This document shows, piece by piece, positions 53,930-63,876 of a stretch of 64,000 nucleotides of DNA (positions within the stretch are counted from its first letter, which is position 1; each line of letters begins with the position of its first letter). Position numbers and translations under genes: made by a program. The notes below the pieces were generated by a model. It saw nothing but the letters and a program-made list of their open reading frames with translations. It ran no database searches and was not told the origin of the DNA. Source of the DNA: Pycnococcus provasolii (Eukaryota; Chlorophyta; Pseudoscourfieldiophyceae; Pseudoscourfieldiales; Pycnococcaceae); contig OW568872.1 of assembly GCA_938743325.2 (NCBI GenBank), positions 124,001 through 188,000 on the forward strand, written 5' to 3'.

Positions 53930-56023
53930 ATGCAGCAGCAGCAGCAGCAGCAACAGCGGCCTGTGTACCCGCCGCCTCCTCTCTCCTCGGCGCAGGGACC
54001 GCGCGTGCTCTCGCCCCTCGAAAAAAGGGTCGACGCCGCGCTCGCTACCGTGTCACTACTACGCCCTTCGCTCGACTCGGATGCACAAAATAGCCACGTG
54101 CACGTCACGTCTGCACCGCAGCTCGGAAGTCAGCAGCAGCGGCGGCAGCAGCACAAACAACCCGCCCCACTGCTGGTGCCTGGAGCAGCAACAACGTCAA
54201 CCTCTGCAGCCTTAAAAACCAACCAAACGCGGTACATCGCCGACGTGTTCGCGCCATGGCCTGTGCCCGACGATGCGGACGAAAGCCTACCTGTACCTGA
54301 GGGGGCGCAGCCACCCAAGGCGGGATCCATGGCAGCCGCAGCGTTTATCGCGCACTTCGATACCGCTGGAGGACAGCGCGCTTTCGTGAGGTGGTTCCTC
54401 CAGCCGCAGCAGGAGGCTGCGGCCATTGACGCACTATGGCTCGTGCTCGTAGAGGCGGGGGCACAGGTTGTCGACGAGCGTTTCACCGCCGCGATATGGG
54501 CTCGTTTTGCCGCAAGGCTTGCGCGACTTACGCTCGTCATAGGAAAGAAGCCCGGCATGGTCAGCTATCCGCGCCTGCTCCCTGGTGCGCTCGCCGAGGC
54601 GGCGTCGCTCATGCTTGCTGACGCCTTCCCGCGTGCGCCGCACCATGGGCCCATCGGCGTTACCGCTGTCGCACGCGTGAGACGCCTGCTTGCATCCATG
54701 ATGGGCGTTCTGCCGCGAGCGGCACTCGCACCCATCTCCATACGCGGCGGTGCCTTCGTCATCCCACCCGCGGTGGAGGATGTGGCTACCAGTCGGCTCG
54801 TCGCGGCATATCCAGAGGCGATGTGGCCTCCACCGTTCGCACACGTTCCCAACGAAGAAGAAAACGAGGAAGACGGCGACGCTGACGCTGAAGATGATGA
54901 CGCGAACAGCACCACATTGTACGCACCACGCACTCAATCCGTCGCGTCCACGTCGATGAGTGCCGTCGCCACGCCAACAAAGAGTGCCGCCGCCACGCCA
55001 ACGGCAACGTCGACGGCGCCGCAGCCGAGCGAAAACGTCGTGAATTTAGTGTCGTTTGAGGACGAGTGGGATGGCGGGGAAGGAAGCTCGGGAATCGCCG
55101 TCGATGATGCGCCGTATGAAGAAGCCACCGCCGACGCGACCGTCGACAATTCCGCCGACGCCGAAGATTCCGCGCAGCTCGGAAAAATGCGCGGCGCTCG
55201 GCCAAGGCCTAGCCGCAGACCCGCACATGCGCCCGAGTTTGCCTTCGCCACCACGCAGTCAAGCCGACTTGTCGAGCAGCACATCATTTCCACGCTGGGC
55301 AAGATTGAGGGAATGAAGCACCGTCAGGCGCATGCGCCTCACACGCGCCTCGTCGATGCGAACGCCATGCCAGTTGACGAGCGTGAGGAGGACTCGTACG
55401 CCAGCTTCGCCGCCAAGCCGAATGCCGCGGTGATACGCGTGCGCGAGGGATACGCGCAAGTACGCCGCGTCATGGGACAAGAGGTAACGTCGAACAGGTT
55501 CTTCCACGCGGTGGCGTCGGAAGAGCTGGCGGGATACAAGGAGGTGGCAATGCGGCGTGGCACGGGCAACGCACGGAAGCTGTCGAACCATCTCAGCGGA
55601 TGGGAAGCCGAAGAGCCGAGGGCGTGGCACGACGAACCGCTCGAGGCGTCGACTTCGACATCGGCGTCGACGGTGCCATCGTCAACGACGAGCAATTTCC
55701 AGGACAAGAGAAGACGAGTTCCCATGCACTTCCCCGCCGCGATGCAGACGAAGTCGACAACCGCGAGTCGTGCACTAGCGCGCGCGCGACGTGCTGCCGA
55801 TGCGCCGGACGCAGACGACACGGTGCGCGCGCCGCCGCCTCGCTTCCGCAAACCTCCGAATGACTCTCGCGACGTTCTCGCGCACGTTGTCATTGCCGGC
55901 GGAGTTGAACAAGCTGGCAAGGCGGTTCGACCAACACTGTTCCTCAAGCCAATGTGGAGACTTTCTAATCCTACCGAGGACAAGCGCGTCCTACACATCT
56001 TCGAGGGAGACTACCACCTGTAG
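53930..56023 (+). CDS. FAM227-like (FWWh-family) protein, possibly ciliary
   Basis: 697 residues, starting with a poly-Gln tract from a CAG run right at the ATG. Residues about 130-270 match the outline of the FAM227/FWWh domain: FVRWFLQPQQEAAAIDALWLVL (the conserved 'FWWh' position is DALWLVL here), RFAARLARLTLVIG, then LAEAASLMLADAFPRA and a final helix with RVRRLLASMMG. A long disordered middle with Thr/Ala repeats follows. The C-terminal region contains HFPAAMQTKSTTASRAL and ends FLKPMWRLSNPTEDKRVLHI. FAM227 proteins are linked to axonemes in animals and flagellated protists; the call is by pattern only. Confidence 0.5.
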   Translation: MQQQQQQQQRPVYPPPPLSSAQGPRVLSPLEKRVDAALATVSLLRPSLDSDAQNSHVHVTSAPQLGSQQQRRQQHKQPAPLLVPGAATTSTSAALKTNQTRYIADVFAPWPVPDDADESLPVPEGAQPPKAGSMAAAAFIAHFDTAGGQRAFVRWFLQPQQEAAAIDALWLVLVEAGAQVVDERFTAAIWARFAARLARLTLVIGKKPGMVSYPRLLPGALAEAASLMLADAFPRAPHHGPIGVTAVARVRRLLASMMGVLPRAALAPISIRGGAFVIPPAVEDVATSRLVAAYPEAMWPPPFAHVPNEEENEEDGDADAEDDDANSTTLYAPRTQSVASTSMSAVATPTKSAAATPTATSTAPQPSENVVNLVSFEDEWDGGEGSSGIAVDDAPYEEATADATVDNSADAEDSAQLGKMRGARPRPSRRPAHAPEFAFATTQSSRLVEQHIISTLGKIEGMKHRQAHAPHTRLVDANAMPVDEREEDSYASFAAKPNAAVIRVREGYAQVRRVMGQEVTSNRFFHAVASEELAGYKEVAMRRGTGNARKLSNHLSGWEAEEPRAWHDEPLEASTSTSASTVPSSTTSNFQDKRRRVPMHFPAAMQTKSTTASRALARARRAADAPDADDTVRAPPPRFRKPPNDSRDVLAHVVIAGGVEQAGKAVRPTLFLKPMWRLSNPTEDKRVLHIFEGDYHL

Positions 56024-56212
56024 CAATATTAAACTTTAACCAGTACAGTACGTGCAATTTCTTTTCATGTCTTCTCGCACCAGTCCTCCCGGCGGAAAAA
56101 TATAAAGAAAGAAACAATGATTATTATTACGAAGAATCAATCACATGTGTCCATACCTCCATACACACCACACACAAATTGGTTTGTCTTAACCAACGAG
56201 CTAAGGCTCAGC

Positions 56213-59200
56213 TCAGCCCTCCGCCTTCTCCTTCTCCTTCGCTAGCTTCTCCAGCTGCCGCTTCGACAGCTTCTTCTCCTTACCCTTCACAGCCTCGGTC
56301 TGCACCACGCCGTCTGCAACCGTCCACAGCTCCTTGCACGTCTCGTTGACAAAGCCTTCGTGGTGGCTGATGATGATCACGCCACCCTTGAAAGCCTTAA
56401 TTGCGTCCGTCAACGCGCGAAGCGTGTCCTGATCGAGGTAGTTGGTGGGCTCGTCGAACGCGACGATGTGAGGCATGCTCCACATTGCCGCCGCGAGCAC
56501 GAGGCGGCACTTCTGGCCACCGGACATGCTCTTGATTTTCTGCGTTGCGAGATCAGGGCTGATGCCAAAGTCGTTGAGGTGCTTGCGAACCTCCACCTGC
56601 GTCGTGGGACGAATGCTCATGCCACTCTGCTCCGCCTTCATCCTCTCGTCGAAGTTGCGCACCAGCTTCATGACATACGCGTCTTTCATCTTCAGGTCGT
56701 ACAGAGGGATGAACTCCGGCTCCGGCTCTCCTCTGGCGTTGTTACGGCCCGTCTTCTCGCACTCGTAGTACAGCTCCTTGCCTCGCTGCTGGCGTCCAAC
56801 AACCTTGCTGATGTTGCCCTTCTTCATCTTCAGCTCCTCCTCCTCGGGTGTCAGCCCGTGCGTGACCATCTTCTTCAGTTCGGCGTCCATTCCCTCGTGG
56901 AAGCGACGCTGCATGTAAACAACGGGAGTCAGCTCGACGCTGCCCTCGAGGTGGTGCACGCTGTGCTGCGCAATGTAAGACAGGCGAAGGTTGTGGTGCT
57001 TCCACACATCGCCGCTGAAGAAGGGGCTCGACTCCACGCTCAGCTCACCGATGAGGATCTTCATCAGCGTCGTCTTGCCGGCTCCGTTCTTGCCAAGCAG
57101 CGCGACCCGTGTGCTCATTGTGATCTTCGTGTTCACGCCGTTGAAGATCCACCTCGCGTTCTCCGGGTTATTGTCGTTGGGATCCTTCGGCGGATATGCA
57201 AACTTCATGTTGTCCACCTTGAGCACCGGCTTGGTGCGGCTCGGCACGCCGTCGAGCTTGCCAGGATCGGGAAAGCACATCGGCTTAATCTCCATACCTG
57301 ACGGGTCGAGGTATGTCTTGGGACCGTCGTCGCCAGCATCGCTCGCGCCACCCTCCGAGGCTGCCAGGCTAACGCTGCTCGCGGATGGCTTCATGCCACC
57401 ATCGCTGCCTCCGAGACTCGCGGCGCTCTCGTTGCGCGTCATGCCTCCCGACGCCGCGGCGCTGTCGGCGGCGCTCGCTGCCACCGCCTTGTCCTTCGAC
57501 GGCAGCTGGTCGACAATCTCCGGGTGCCGTCCCTGAAAGTCCCCGAATGTCATGCGGTAGTACTCGAGGCGCTTCTCGTTCAGGTAAACGACATCCGTTA
57601 GCACATCGCCGAGGAAGTTGTAGTCGTGCGACACCACCGCTACCGTCGTGTCCGCACGGCGCGCGACGACGTACTTTGAGAGCCAGTCGAGCGAAGCGAT
57701 GTCGAGGTGGTTCGTAGGCTCGTCCATGAGCAGAAGCTCTGGCTTGTACATCATGCTCTTTGCAATCGCGAGCTTCATGCGCCATCCTCCGGACAGCTCG
57801 GACACGTTCTTTAGCCGGAGCTGCTGGTCGAAGCCAACCTCGGTCAACGCCGCGTGGCAGTCGTCGTCGGCGTTGCACTCCGCGCCCACGGCCCTGCCCA
57901 CGGCATCCCTGGTGCTGCGCATGAACTCGAGGATGGTCTCCTCACCCTCCCCGAAAATCTCGTGTGCAACGTAGTAGCAGCTGACATCCTGCGGGAATCC
58001 CTCGATGTCGCGCGCGGCGATGCGGTTCAGCATCGTCGTCTTACCAGTGCCGTTACGCCCCACGAGGCCGTAGCACCTGTTCTTTTGGAAGCGCAGCGCG
58101 GTGCCTCCCAGCAGCACCTTGCCTGCAAAGGCAAGGATGACGCTGGGCATGTTGATGAGAAAGTCGCGCGGGTCGCCACCGGGCTTGCCAAAGTTCGCCG
58201 CCTTAGGAATCTCGTCATCCTCGACGAACTCCTCGTAGATGTACGGGAGTCGCTTTCCACTAAGTCCCTTGCTTTCGAGCTTGGCGATGAGGCTGGCACA
58301 GAGTGCCGTGCCTGGTTCGCTTGAGCCAAGCGCATCTGCGGCAACGCCCACGGACATCACGAGGCTTTCGGCCACGCATCCGTCGTAAAGCCTCGCCGAT
58401 CGCTCCACCTCGAGGCTTGCGCCCTCGCTGCCGAATGTCACCGCGGCGTCGCCGAGCGGCGTTCCCGCGGCGCTGCCTCCGATCGCCGCCAGCGCCTCCC
58501 TTGCGTCAGACTTGGCAGCCTGCTCACACTGCTCGATCGTCACGCCACCTGTCTTTGCGGCTTCGCTGTCAGGCGCAGCCTGCCCACCTTCCGTGAGCGC
58601 AACCTTTGCCGCCTCCGCCATCTCGCGCACCTCCGGGTCGCTGTGCTGCATAGCCTTCTCCACCTCTGGCAGCAGCACGGGCGCGAAGAACTGGACGTCC
58701 GCCCAGTCGCGCACGAGCCCGAAGATGTTTTTGATCGTCTTCGAGCTGCGCCAGACGAGGTCGCGCTTGCGGTCCTTGAGTCCCTTGGAAATGACTGGAA
58801 CGATCACCGCGAGCGTGGGCCTTCCAATTGCATTGACGAACGTCGTCTCCATGAGCTGCTCGAGGCACTTGAACACGACCTCGCCCGTGGTTGCGAGGCT
58901 CTCGCAGATGTTGCCCTTCATCTGCTGCGTCTCGTTGTGGTGTATGGCGTTGAACGCGCCGTCGAGTCCCTCCGCCGCCGCCGCCGCCTTCTTCGGGTGG
59001 CTGGACGACAGCTGGCTGATGACGGCTGCGGTGATTTGGACCATGTGCCTCGCGACGCCGAGCTGGCATGCGGGCGTACGTCCCGCGAGGCTGAGCAGGC
59101 GAAACGCCGCCTCCACGACGTCCCACTTCTGCTCCCCGCAAGCCTTGAGCAGCCTGTCCATGTTCAGGCTGACACCCGCGCTACCCATGGCTGGCACGCA

Positions 59201-59716
59201 CGCCTCCGCGGCACGCCTCGCCGCCTCCTTGACGTCGGCGTTCTTGTCAGTGCAGGCGTCAACGAGCGCGGGGAACGCGAACGACGCGATAGCTCCTAGA
59301 GTGCTCCCGTCGTGGTCGAATCCAGCCGCGAGCGCCGTGCACGCCTGCACGCGCGACGTCGGCGGCGCCTTGGCATTTGCCACGAGCGTGACGAGCGCGT
59401 CCGCGGCGCCTGACTCCACGTACGACGTGGGTGCTCCCGCCGCGGCGAGGGCACCGGCGAGTACCTGTCCCGCGTCCTTGTCAGTGTCAAGCACTGCGAG
59501 CTTGTCAAGACATTGGCTGATGCGGTCGGTGGGTGATGCGAGGGCGGCAACGGCGGAGAAGGACGCAGAGAAAGACGACGACGAAGAAGACTTCGTGCCT
59601 TCCTCCTTACCATTTCCGTCGAGGAACGGCGCAGGTGCCGCACCAAGGGGTAAGGAGGGGGATGGTTTTACCACCTTCGCCTTCAGATCAGAGGAGGAGA
59701 GCACGACTTTCGCCAT
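56213..59716 (-). CDS. EEF3: Translation elongation factor 3 (eEF3), ABC-F-like ATPase
   Basis: 1167 residues from the ATG at 59716. Order: N-terminal HEAT repeats (about 50-370); a four-helix part; ABC1 with P-loop GRNGTGKTT (about 554), signature LSGGWRMKLA (about 642) and Walker B LLLMDEPTNHLD; ABC2 with GKNGAGKTT (about 877), signature MSGGQKCRLV (about 1067) and Walker B VAFDEPTNYLD, split by a chromodomain-like insertion (ELYYECEKTGRNN ... YDLKMKDAYVMKLV) as only eEF3/New1 have; and a Lys-rich tail. eEF3 helps release deacylated tRNA from the ribosomal E site. First known from fungi, it also occurs in several algal groups. A Ser/Gly-rich insert (MTRNESAASLGGSDGG) follows ABC1. Convergent with the FAM227-like gene. 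Confidence 0.95.
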   Translation of the reverse strand: MAKVVLSSSDLKAKVVKPSPSLPLGAAPAPFLDGNGKEEGTKSSSSSSFSASFSAVAALASPTDRISQCLDKLAVLDTDKDAGQVLAGALAAAGAPTSYVESGAADALVTLVANAKAPPTSRVQACTALAAGFDHDGSTLGAIASFAFPALVDACTDKNADVKEAARRAAEACVPAMGSAGVSLNMDRLLKACGEQKWDVVEAAFRLLSLAGRTPACQLGVARHMVQITAAVISQLSSSHPKKAAAAAEGLDGAFNAIHHNETQQMKGNICESLATTGEVVFKCLEQLMETTFVNAIGRPTLAVIVPVISKGLKDRKRDLVWRSSKTIKNIFGLVRDWADVQFFAPVLLPEVEKAMQHSDPEVREMAEAAKVALTEGGQAAPDSEAAKTGGVTIEQCEQAAKSDAREALAAIGGSAAGTPLGDAAVTFGSEGASLEVERSARLYDGCVAESLVMSVGVAADALGSSEPGTALCASLIAKLESKGLSGKRLPYIYEEFVEDDEIPKAANFGKPGGDPRDFLINMPSVILAFAGKVLLGGTALRFQKNRCYGLVGRNGTGKTTMLNRIAARDIEGFPQDVSCYYVAHEIFGEGEETILEFMRSTRDAVGRAVGAECNADDDCHAALTEVGFDQQLRLKNVSELSGGWRMKLAIAKSMMYKPELLLMDEPTNHLDIASLDWLSKYVVARRADTTVAVVSHDYNFLGDVLTDVVYLNEKRLEYYRMTFGDFQGRHPEIVDQLPSKDKAVAASAADSAAASGGMTRNESAASLGGSDGGMKPSASSVSLAASEGGASDAGDDGPKTYLDPSGMEIKPMCFPDPGKLDGVPSRTKPVLKVDNMKFAYPPKDPNDNNPENARWIFNGVNTKITMSTRVALLGKNGAGKTTLMKILIGELSVESSPFFSGDVWKHHNLRLSYIAQHSVHHLEGSVELTPVVYMQRRFHEGMDAELKKMVTHGLTPEEEELKMKKGNISKVVGRQQRGKELYYECEKTGRNNARGEPEPEFIPLYDLKMKDAYVMKLVRNFDERMKAEQSGMSIRPTTQVEVRKHLNDFGISPDLATQKIKSMSGGQKCRLVLAAAMWSMPHIVAFDEPTNYLDQDTLRALTDAIKAFKGGVIIISHHEGFVNETCKELWTVADGVVQTEAVKGKEKKLSKRQLEKLAKEKEKAEG

Positions 59717-60405
59717 CGCCCTGGATGCCAACAAATAACAAAAATGAGGAGTGGATTATTCGATTGCCGATGACTGGGAGGGAGGAAAGGGAGGGGAAAA
59801 AAGAAAAGGCGGCCCCGATGGTTGAATGTAGGGCGCAGGATGCATCTGATTTCGAGGGCAACGGGGGGGAAGGCCTCTCTCCCGGTCGGTCAGTCTCTCT
59901 CCCCCGGCACCTCCGTGGCGGCCGTCCTGCTGGCACCCTACTAAAATGATTCGGAAGAATGAACGAATGAGGACAGTCCACCTGCAAAAGCAACGTTGGA
60001 CTCCATGCACTTTTTCTCGAGAATCGGAAGGTTGGCAGAAAAAAGGCGGCATAAAGGTACAGCGTGCCGTCTACACGCATCTGCCACGCGCATCTCGCAT
60101 ACCAAACGAAAAAGAGCGCGCACAGCCTTTTATTCTTTTTGACTGCTTTTGCCAGGCCAGCCTGGCAGCCTGGCAAGCCGACTCCCGACTGCCCGTAAGT
60201 CTTACCGGGTGGGCTCGCATACAATATTCCTTACCTGTGATATCACTACACATACATAAGTGCTACATACAGAAGTCTACTGTATGCAGCTTTTCTATGG
60301 CAGAGAGGGGATCATACCTTTAGCGGAGGAGGTGAGAGAGAGAGAGGTTCGCTACAACATCCAACAGGGTAGGGGAGAGAGGTTTACTGTACTCTTGTCT
60401 TGTGC
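59717..60405. other. Intergenic, no gene recognised
   Basis: This is the 5' flank of eEF3 and the 3' flank of PDI, both on the minus strand. It contains purine-rich GGGAGGGAGGAAAGGG and a repeated GCCAGGCCAGCCTGGCAGCCTGGCAAG stretch near 60150. No coding region or tRNA identified. Confidence 0.4.
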
Positions 60406-62211
60406 TTAGAGCTCCTCCTTCCTCTCCGACTTCTTACCCTTTCCGGATGATTTCGCCGCCGGAATCTCGAACGGGACATTCGCGTTCTCGTGCACCCACT
60501 CCAGCATGCCGTCCAACGTGCGTTCGCCGTCGAAGCTCTTAGGCTGTTCGTTCTCAGCCATCTCGCGCGCGGGGAAAAACACAATCGTCGGAAAGCCCTC
60601 CACCGCAAGATCGGGATGCTCGTTCTCCGTACCGTCCATCTTCGCAATCACGACGCTGTCGATGTTCTTGAGACGCTTCGCGAGCTTCTTGTAAATCGGA
60701 GCAATCTGCTTGCAGTGCCCGCACCACGGCGCGTACACCTCAAGAAGCACATCCTTCGTCGGGTCCTTCGCGATCTCGTTCACGGTGCTTCCCACCACAA
60801 CCCTTACGCCACCCTCGTACATCTTAGCACCCGTCGGCGCCGGCGCACTCTTCACGTGAGGCGTCAGCTCGCCCGCATCGAACTTCTTCATGAACGTCTC
60901 GAGGCCATCTTTCGAGAATGGAATCAATTCGCCCTTCTCGTCCGTCATGCGGTACTTCTTCGGCGACTCCGACTCGCCATCGAATCCAACAACCGTGGCA
61001 TCATCGCCCGCTATGCCAAAGTATTCCGCCACCTGAGAAGCCTCCTCAGTGTCCGTGTTCACGGCAACCGCGACGAGCTTGCCACGGTACTTCTTCGCCA
61101 TCTCGAGGAATGCATCCCACGTCTCCTCGCCCTCGTCAAGCTCATCTCCGGACGCGAACAGGATCACCTGCCTCGTCACATCGCCCGCGTCGAAGATCTT
61201 CCAGGCATTATCCTGGCTGAAGAGCTCAATCCAGTCGAGCCTCTCAAGTCGAAGGAAGCTCTTCAGAGCCGCGGCGCCAGCGCTTCCGTCTCCCTTGTAA
61301 ATCTTGTTTCCTCCCGCGTACGTGCGGATGACGATGATGTCGCCAAGACTCCCGCCGTGCGCCTTGCAGAGTTTCGCGTCGGTCGTCTGCGCGTACGTCG
61401 GCCCGTCCACCTCGCGCGCCGCCTCCTCGTAGGCGGCGTGCGGTTCGCCCTCCAACTTCGCGAAGCACCCGAGAACGACGGCGCTCTTATCTTCGTCCGC
61501 CTTGGTGATCATCTCGTCAAGTGCCTTGGCTGTCTCCACCGTCTCAGCTGGCGGTCCCGTGCGCTTCTTCACCCACGCCACGATGGCGTCGGCATCCCGT
61601 CCGCCTTCATAGTCGGCGGGAGTTCCGTCAACGAACCACTTGAGCGTAGGGTATCCCTCGACATTGTTCTTCTCCGCGATGTCACTCTCTTCCGTGGCGT
61701 CCACCTTGGCGAGCACGACCTCCACACCCTCCTCCTTGAGCGTGGTTGCCGCGTTGGCGTACTCCGGCTTAAGCGCCTTGCAGTGTCCACACCACGGCGC
61801 GTAGAACTCGACGAGAACAAACTTGTTCTCTTTGAGTGTGCTTTCAAAGATGTCGGACGTCAGCACGAGCACATCCTTTTCGTCAACGTCGGCATCGTCC
61901 CCATCTTCGCCAGCCTCGTCGCCGTAGTCCTCTTCTTCCCCTGCGTAGTCTTCGTCCGCACCCAGGTCTTCGGCACTGACATCAGCCGCCGCCATCACAG
62001 GTCCAAACTGCGACAACCTAAAGTGACCAATAGCGGAACCGAGACCAATAATAGCGGAGAAAGAGGACGAATCAGATGGAGAGGCATTATCATATTGATT
62101 ATGATTTCCCAAGGTGGAGAAGAAGATAGGGCACACTGATAAGGCACACACGAGAATGCACAGCGATGAAAAAAAGGGCACACGAGCAGCCATAGTTCGG
62201 GAACCCGCCAT
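60406..62211 (-). CDS. PDI: Protein disulfide isomerase (two-active-site PDI)
   Basis: 601 residues with a signal sequence (VPFFSSLCILVCALSVCPIF) after a short N-terminus. An acidic stretch (about 75-110) is followed by thioredoxin domain a with APWCGHCKALKPEY (about 139), two redox-inactive domains b and b', and domain a' with APWCGHCKQIAPIY (about 494). The C-terminus ends KEEL, a variant ER-retention signal. PDI forms and rearranges disulfides in the ER lumen. The length, slightly above the usual 500-560, is due to the N-terminal signal and acidic segment. It is divergent from the eS1 gene, with a 399-bp shared 5' region. Confidence 0.96.
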   Translation of the reverse strand: MAGSRTMAARVPFFSSLCILVCALSVCPIFFSTLGNHNQYDNASPSDSSSFSAIIGLGSAIGHFRLSQFGPVMAAADVSAEDLGADEDYAGEEEDYGDEAGEDGDDADVDEKDVLVLTSDIFESTLKENKFVLVEFYAPWCGHCKALKPEYANAATTLKEEGVEVVLAKVDATEESDIAEKNNVEGYPTLKWFVDGTPADYEGGRDADAIVAWVKKRTGPPAETVETAKALDEMITKADEDKSAVVLGCFAKLEGEPHAAYEEAAREVDGPTYAQTTDAKLCKAHGGSLGDIIVIRTYAGGNKIYKGDGSAGAAALKSFLRLERLDWIELFSQDNAWKIFDAGDVTRQVILFASGDELDEGEETWDAFLEMAKKYRGKLVAVAVNTDTEEASQVAEYFGIAGDDATVVGFDGESESPKKYRMTDEKGELIPFSKDGLETFMKKFDAGELTPHVKSAPAPTGAKMYEGGVRVVVGSTVNEIAKDPTKDVLLEVYAPWCGHCKQIAPIYKKLAKRLKNIDSVVIAKMDGTENEHPDLAVEGFPTIVFFPAREMAENEQPKSFDGERTLDGMLEWVHENANVPFEIPAAKSSGKGKKSERKEEL

Positions 62212-62610
62212 GGTACCCTAGGGCGGCGAGAGATAAAAAGGCGGCAGATCGCTTTTGACGAAAGAAAGCGCACAGTCCTGAGAGGGGATCAGGGGAGGAA
62301 AAGCCCTAACCCTAGACTAAGTTAGGGTTTAGGGTTAGGGTTAGTGTTTGGGTTAGGGTTCGCCTCAGGTTCCCGTTTGTAACGTCTCTCCTCCATCCCA
62401 TCCTCCTCCATTTCTTAAACCCCGAATCCCGACAGAAAATAAATAAACGGAAAATTCCAAACCCCCAAATTGTCCCCAAATCTACGGGGATTGTGAGGAT
62501 ACCGGTTTGCTCTGAAGGAAAGTGAGAGGCGCCGCCGTCGCCCCCCCCCCCCCCCCCCCATCCCTCCCAGCCGGCATTTCCCCTTCAGCAGCAGAAGCAG
62601 TTCAGCAGCC
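62212..62610. promoter_or_regulatory. Bidirectional PDI / eS1 promoter with telomere-like boxes
   Basis: It contains CCCTAACCCTAG (62303-62314) and facing TTAGGGTTTAGGGTTAGGGTTAG (about 62322-62344), GGGTTAGGGTT (62350-62360), a run of 19 C (62541-62559) and a pyrimidine-rich stretch just before the eS1 start. Telo-box motifs (AAACCCTAA) upstream of translation genes are established in plants; their use here is inference. Confidence 0.6.
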
Positions 62611-63399
62611 ATGGCGGTGGGCAAGAACAAGCGCATATCCAAGGGAAAGAAGGGAGGGAAGAAAAAGCAGCTTGACCCCTTCATGAAGAAGGACTGGTAT
62701 GACCTCAAGGCGCCCTCCATGTTCAACGTGCGCAACTGCGGCAAGACGATGTGCACGCGCACGCAGGGCATCAAGATCGCGAGCGACAGCCTGAAGGGAC
62801 GCGTGTACGAGGTCAGCCTCGGCGACCTGAACAACGACGAGGACCAGGGATACCGCAAGATCCGCCTGAAGTGCGAGGATGTGCAGGGAAAGAACTGCCT
62901 CCTGCAGTTCCACGGCATGGATTTCACCACGGACAGGCTGCGAAGCCTTGTGCGCAAGTGGCAGAGCCTTATCGAGGCGTCCGTCGACGTCAAGACGACG
63001 GACGGCTACTACCTGCGTATGTTTATTCTCGCCTTCACAAAGAAGCGCCAGAACCAGGTGAAGCGCACGTGCTACGCGCAGAGCAGCCAGATTCGCCAGA
63101 TGCGTAAGAAGATGGTGGAAATCACGACTCGCGAGGCTGAGACGTGCGACCTGAAGGAGCTTGTGACGAAGCTCATCCCCGACGTGTTCGCGAAGAGCAT
63201 TGAGAAGGCGTGCCAGGGCATCTTCCCGCTCCAGAACGTGGCTGTGCGCAAGGTGAAGATTCTCAAGGCACCTAAGTTCGACATGAACCGCCTCATGGAG
63301 GTTCACGGCGACTACAGCGGAGAGGTTGCCGAGATGGGAACTTCCGTGCCTCGCAAGGAGGAAGGCGACGAAGAAGCCGCCGCCGCCGAGGAGGAGTGA
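62611..63399 (+). CDS. RPS3A: 40S ribosomal protein eS1 (S3a)
   Basis: 262 residues, the normal family length, intronless. It starts [19 protein letters not shown] and contains the family core [53 protein letters not shown] and [13 protein letters not shown], with the IRQMRKKM block diagnostic of eS1. The acidic tail ([13 protein letters not shown]) is usual. It is part of the small-subunit platform near the mRNA exit. The start codon lies in CAGCAGCCATGGCG. Confidence 0.98.
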   Translation: MAVGKNKRISKGKKGGKKKQLDPFMKKDWYDLKAPSMFNVRNCGKTMCTRTQGIKIASDSLKGRVYEVSLGDLNNDEDQGYRKIRLKCEDVQGKNCLLQFHGMDFTTDRLRSLVRKWQSLIEASVDVKTTDGYYLRMFILAFTKKRQNQVKRTCYAQSSQIRQMRKKMVEITTREAETCDLKELVTKLIPDVFAKSIEKACQGIFPLQNVAVRKVKILKAPKFDMNRLMEVHGDYSGEVAEMGTSVPRKEEGDEEAAAAEEE

Positions 63400-63459
63400 A
63401 GTGGACTGTGAAGACAGGTTATCGTATAAAGTCTGTTGTAACAACCCCACTTAGCTTTT

Positions 63460-63714
63460 CTACCCAAACACCAACTTGACGGCAATCACGACGGTGTTGA
63501 GGAAGATGAGGGGAACGCGCGCGTACGTGCACGCGTGCAGCATGCCAATCACCTGGCCTTTGAACGATGTGCTAGGCAGATTGTGCATTGTATCGTAGCC
63601 CCACCCATCTGTTTTAAATATTGGAGTGCGTGCGTGTGGGAAGAGAATATTATGATACGTCAGCACACTATTGTTGTCTTCTTTTTGCGTTGAATTTCTC
63701 TCATCGACGTACAT
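63460..63714 (-). CDS. Possible C-terminal exon of a small membrane protein
   Basis: The last about 40 residues (LPSTSFKGQVIGMLHACTYARVPLIF then LNTVVIAVKLVFG and stop) look like a genuine membrane-protein end with one hydrophobic span. The preceding part of the frame is less convincing and may be intron. It is convergent with eS1 (60 bp between the stops), a normal arrangement in this window. No family recognised. Confidence 0.3.
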   Translation of the reverse strand: MYVDERNSTQKEDNNSVLTYHNILFPHARTPIFKTDGWGYDTMHNLPSTSFKGQVIGMLHACTYARVPLIFLNTVVIAVKLVFG

Positions 63715-63876
63715 CTTGCTAGAAACCTTCTTTCGTTGAGTATTGCGAATCCGTTGAGTACAAGCAGGAATGACTAAGTTTTGAGTGAAGGTGTGTGTGA
63801 ATCGGTGCGTCGGTGAGTTTATGCAATAATGACGCCGGCGCCCTGTGAGTACCCTGCTGACGACGTATGTGTTTCT

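Noticed and set aside
53456-53953. Minus-strand Ser/Leu-rich frame of 165 codons
   Set aside because: Kept open by GCTTCG and GAGCAC repeats and overlaps the start of the FAM227-like gene; no domain.
56360-57301. Plus-strand frame of 313 codons opposite eEF3
   Set aside because: Antisense shadow of conserved ABC cassettes; no domain of its own.
58512-59738. Plus-strand frame of 408 codons opposite the HEAT part of eEF3
   Set aside because: Ser/Ala-rich shadow of the eEF3 coding strand.
60490-62139. Long plus-strand open frame (549 codons) opposite PDI
   Set aside because: It is antisense to a clear PDI gene; GC-rich codon usage leaves the opposite strand stop-poor. The translation is Arg/Leu/His-rich with no motif.
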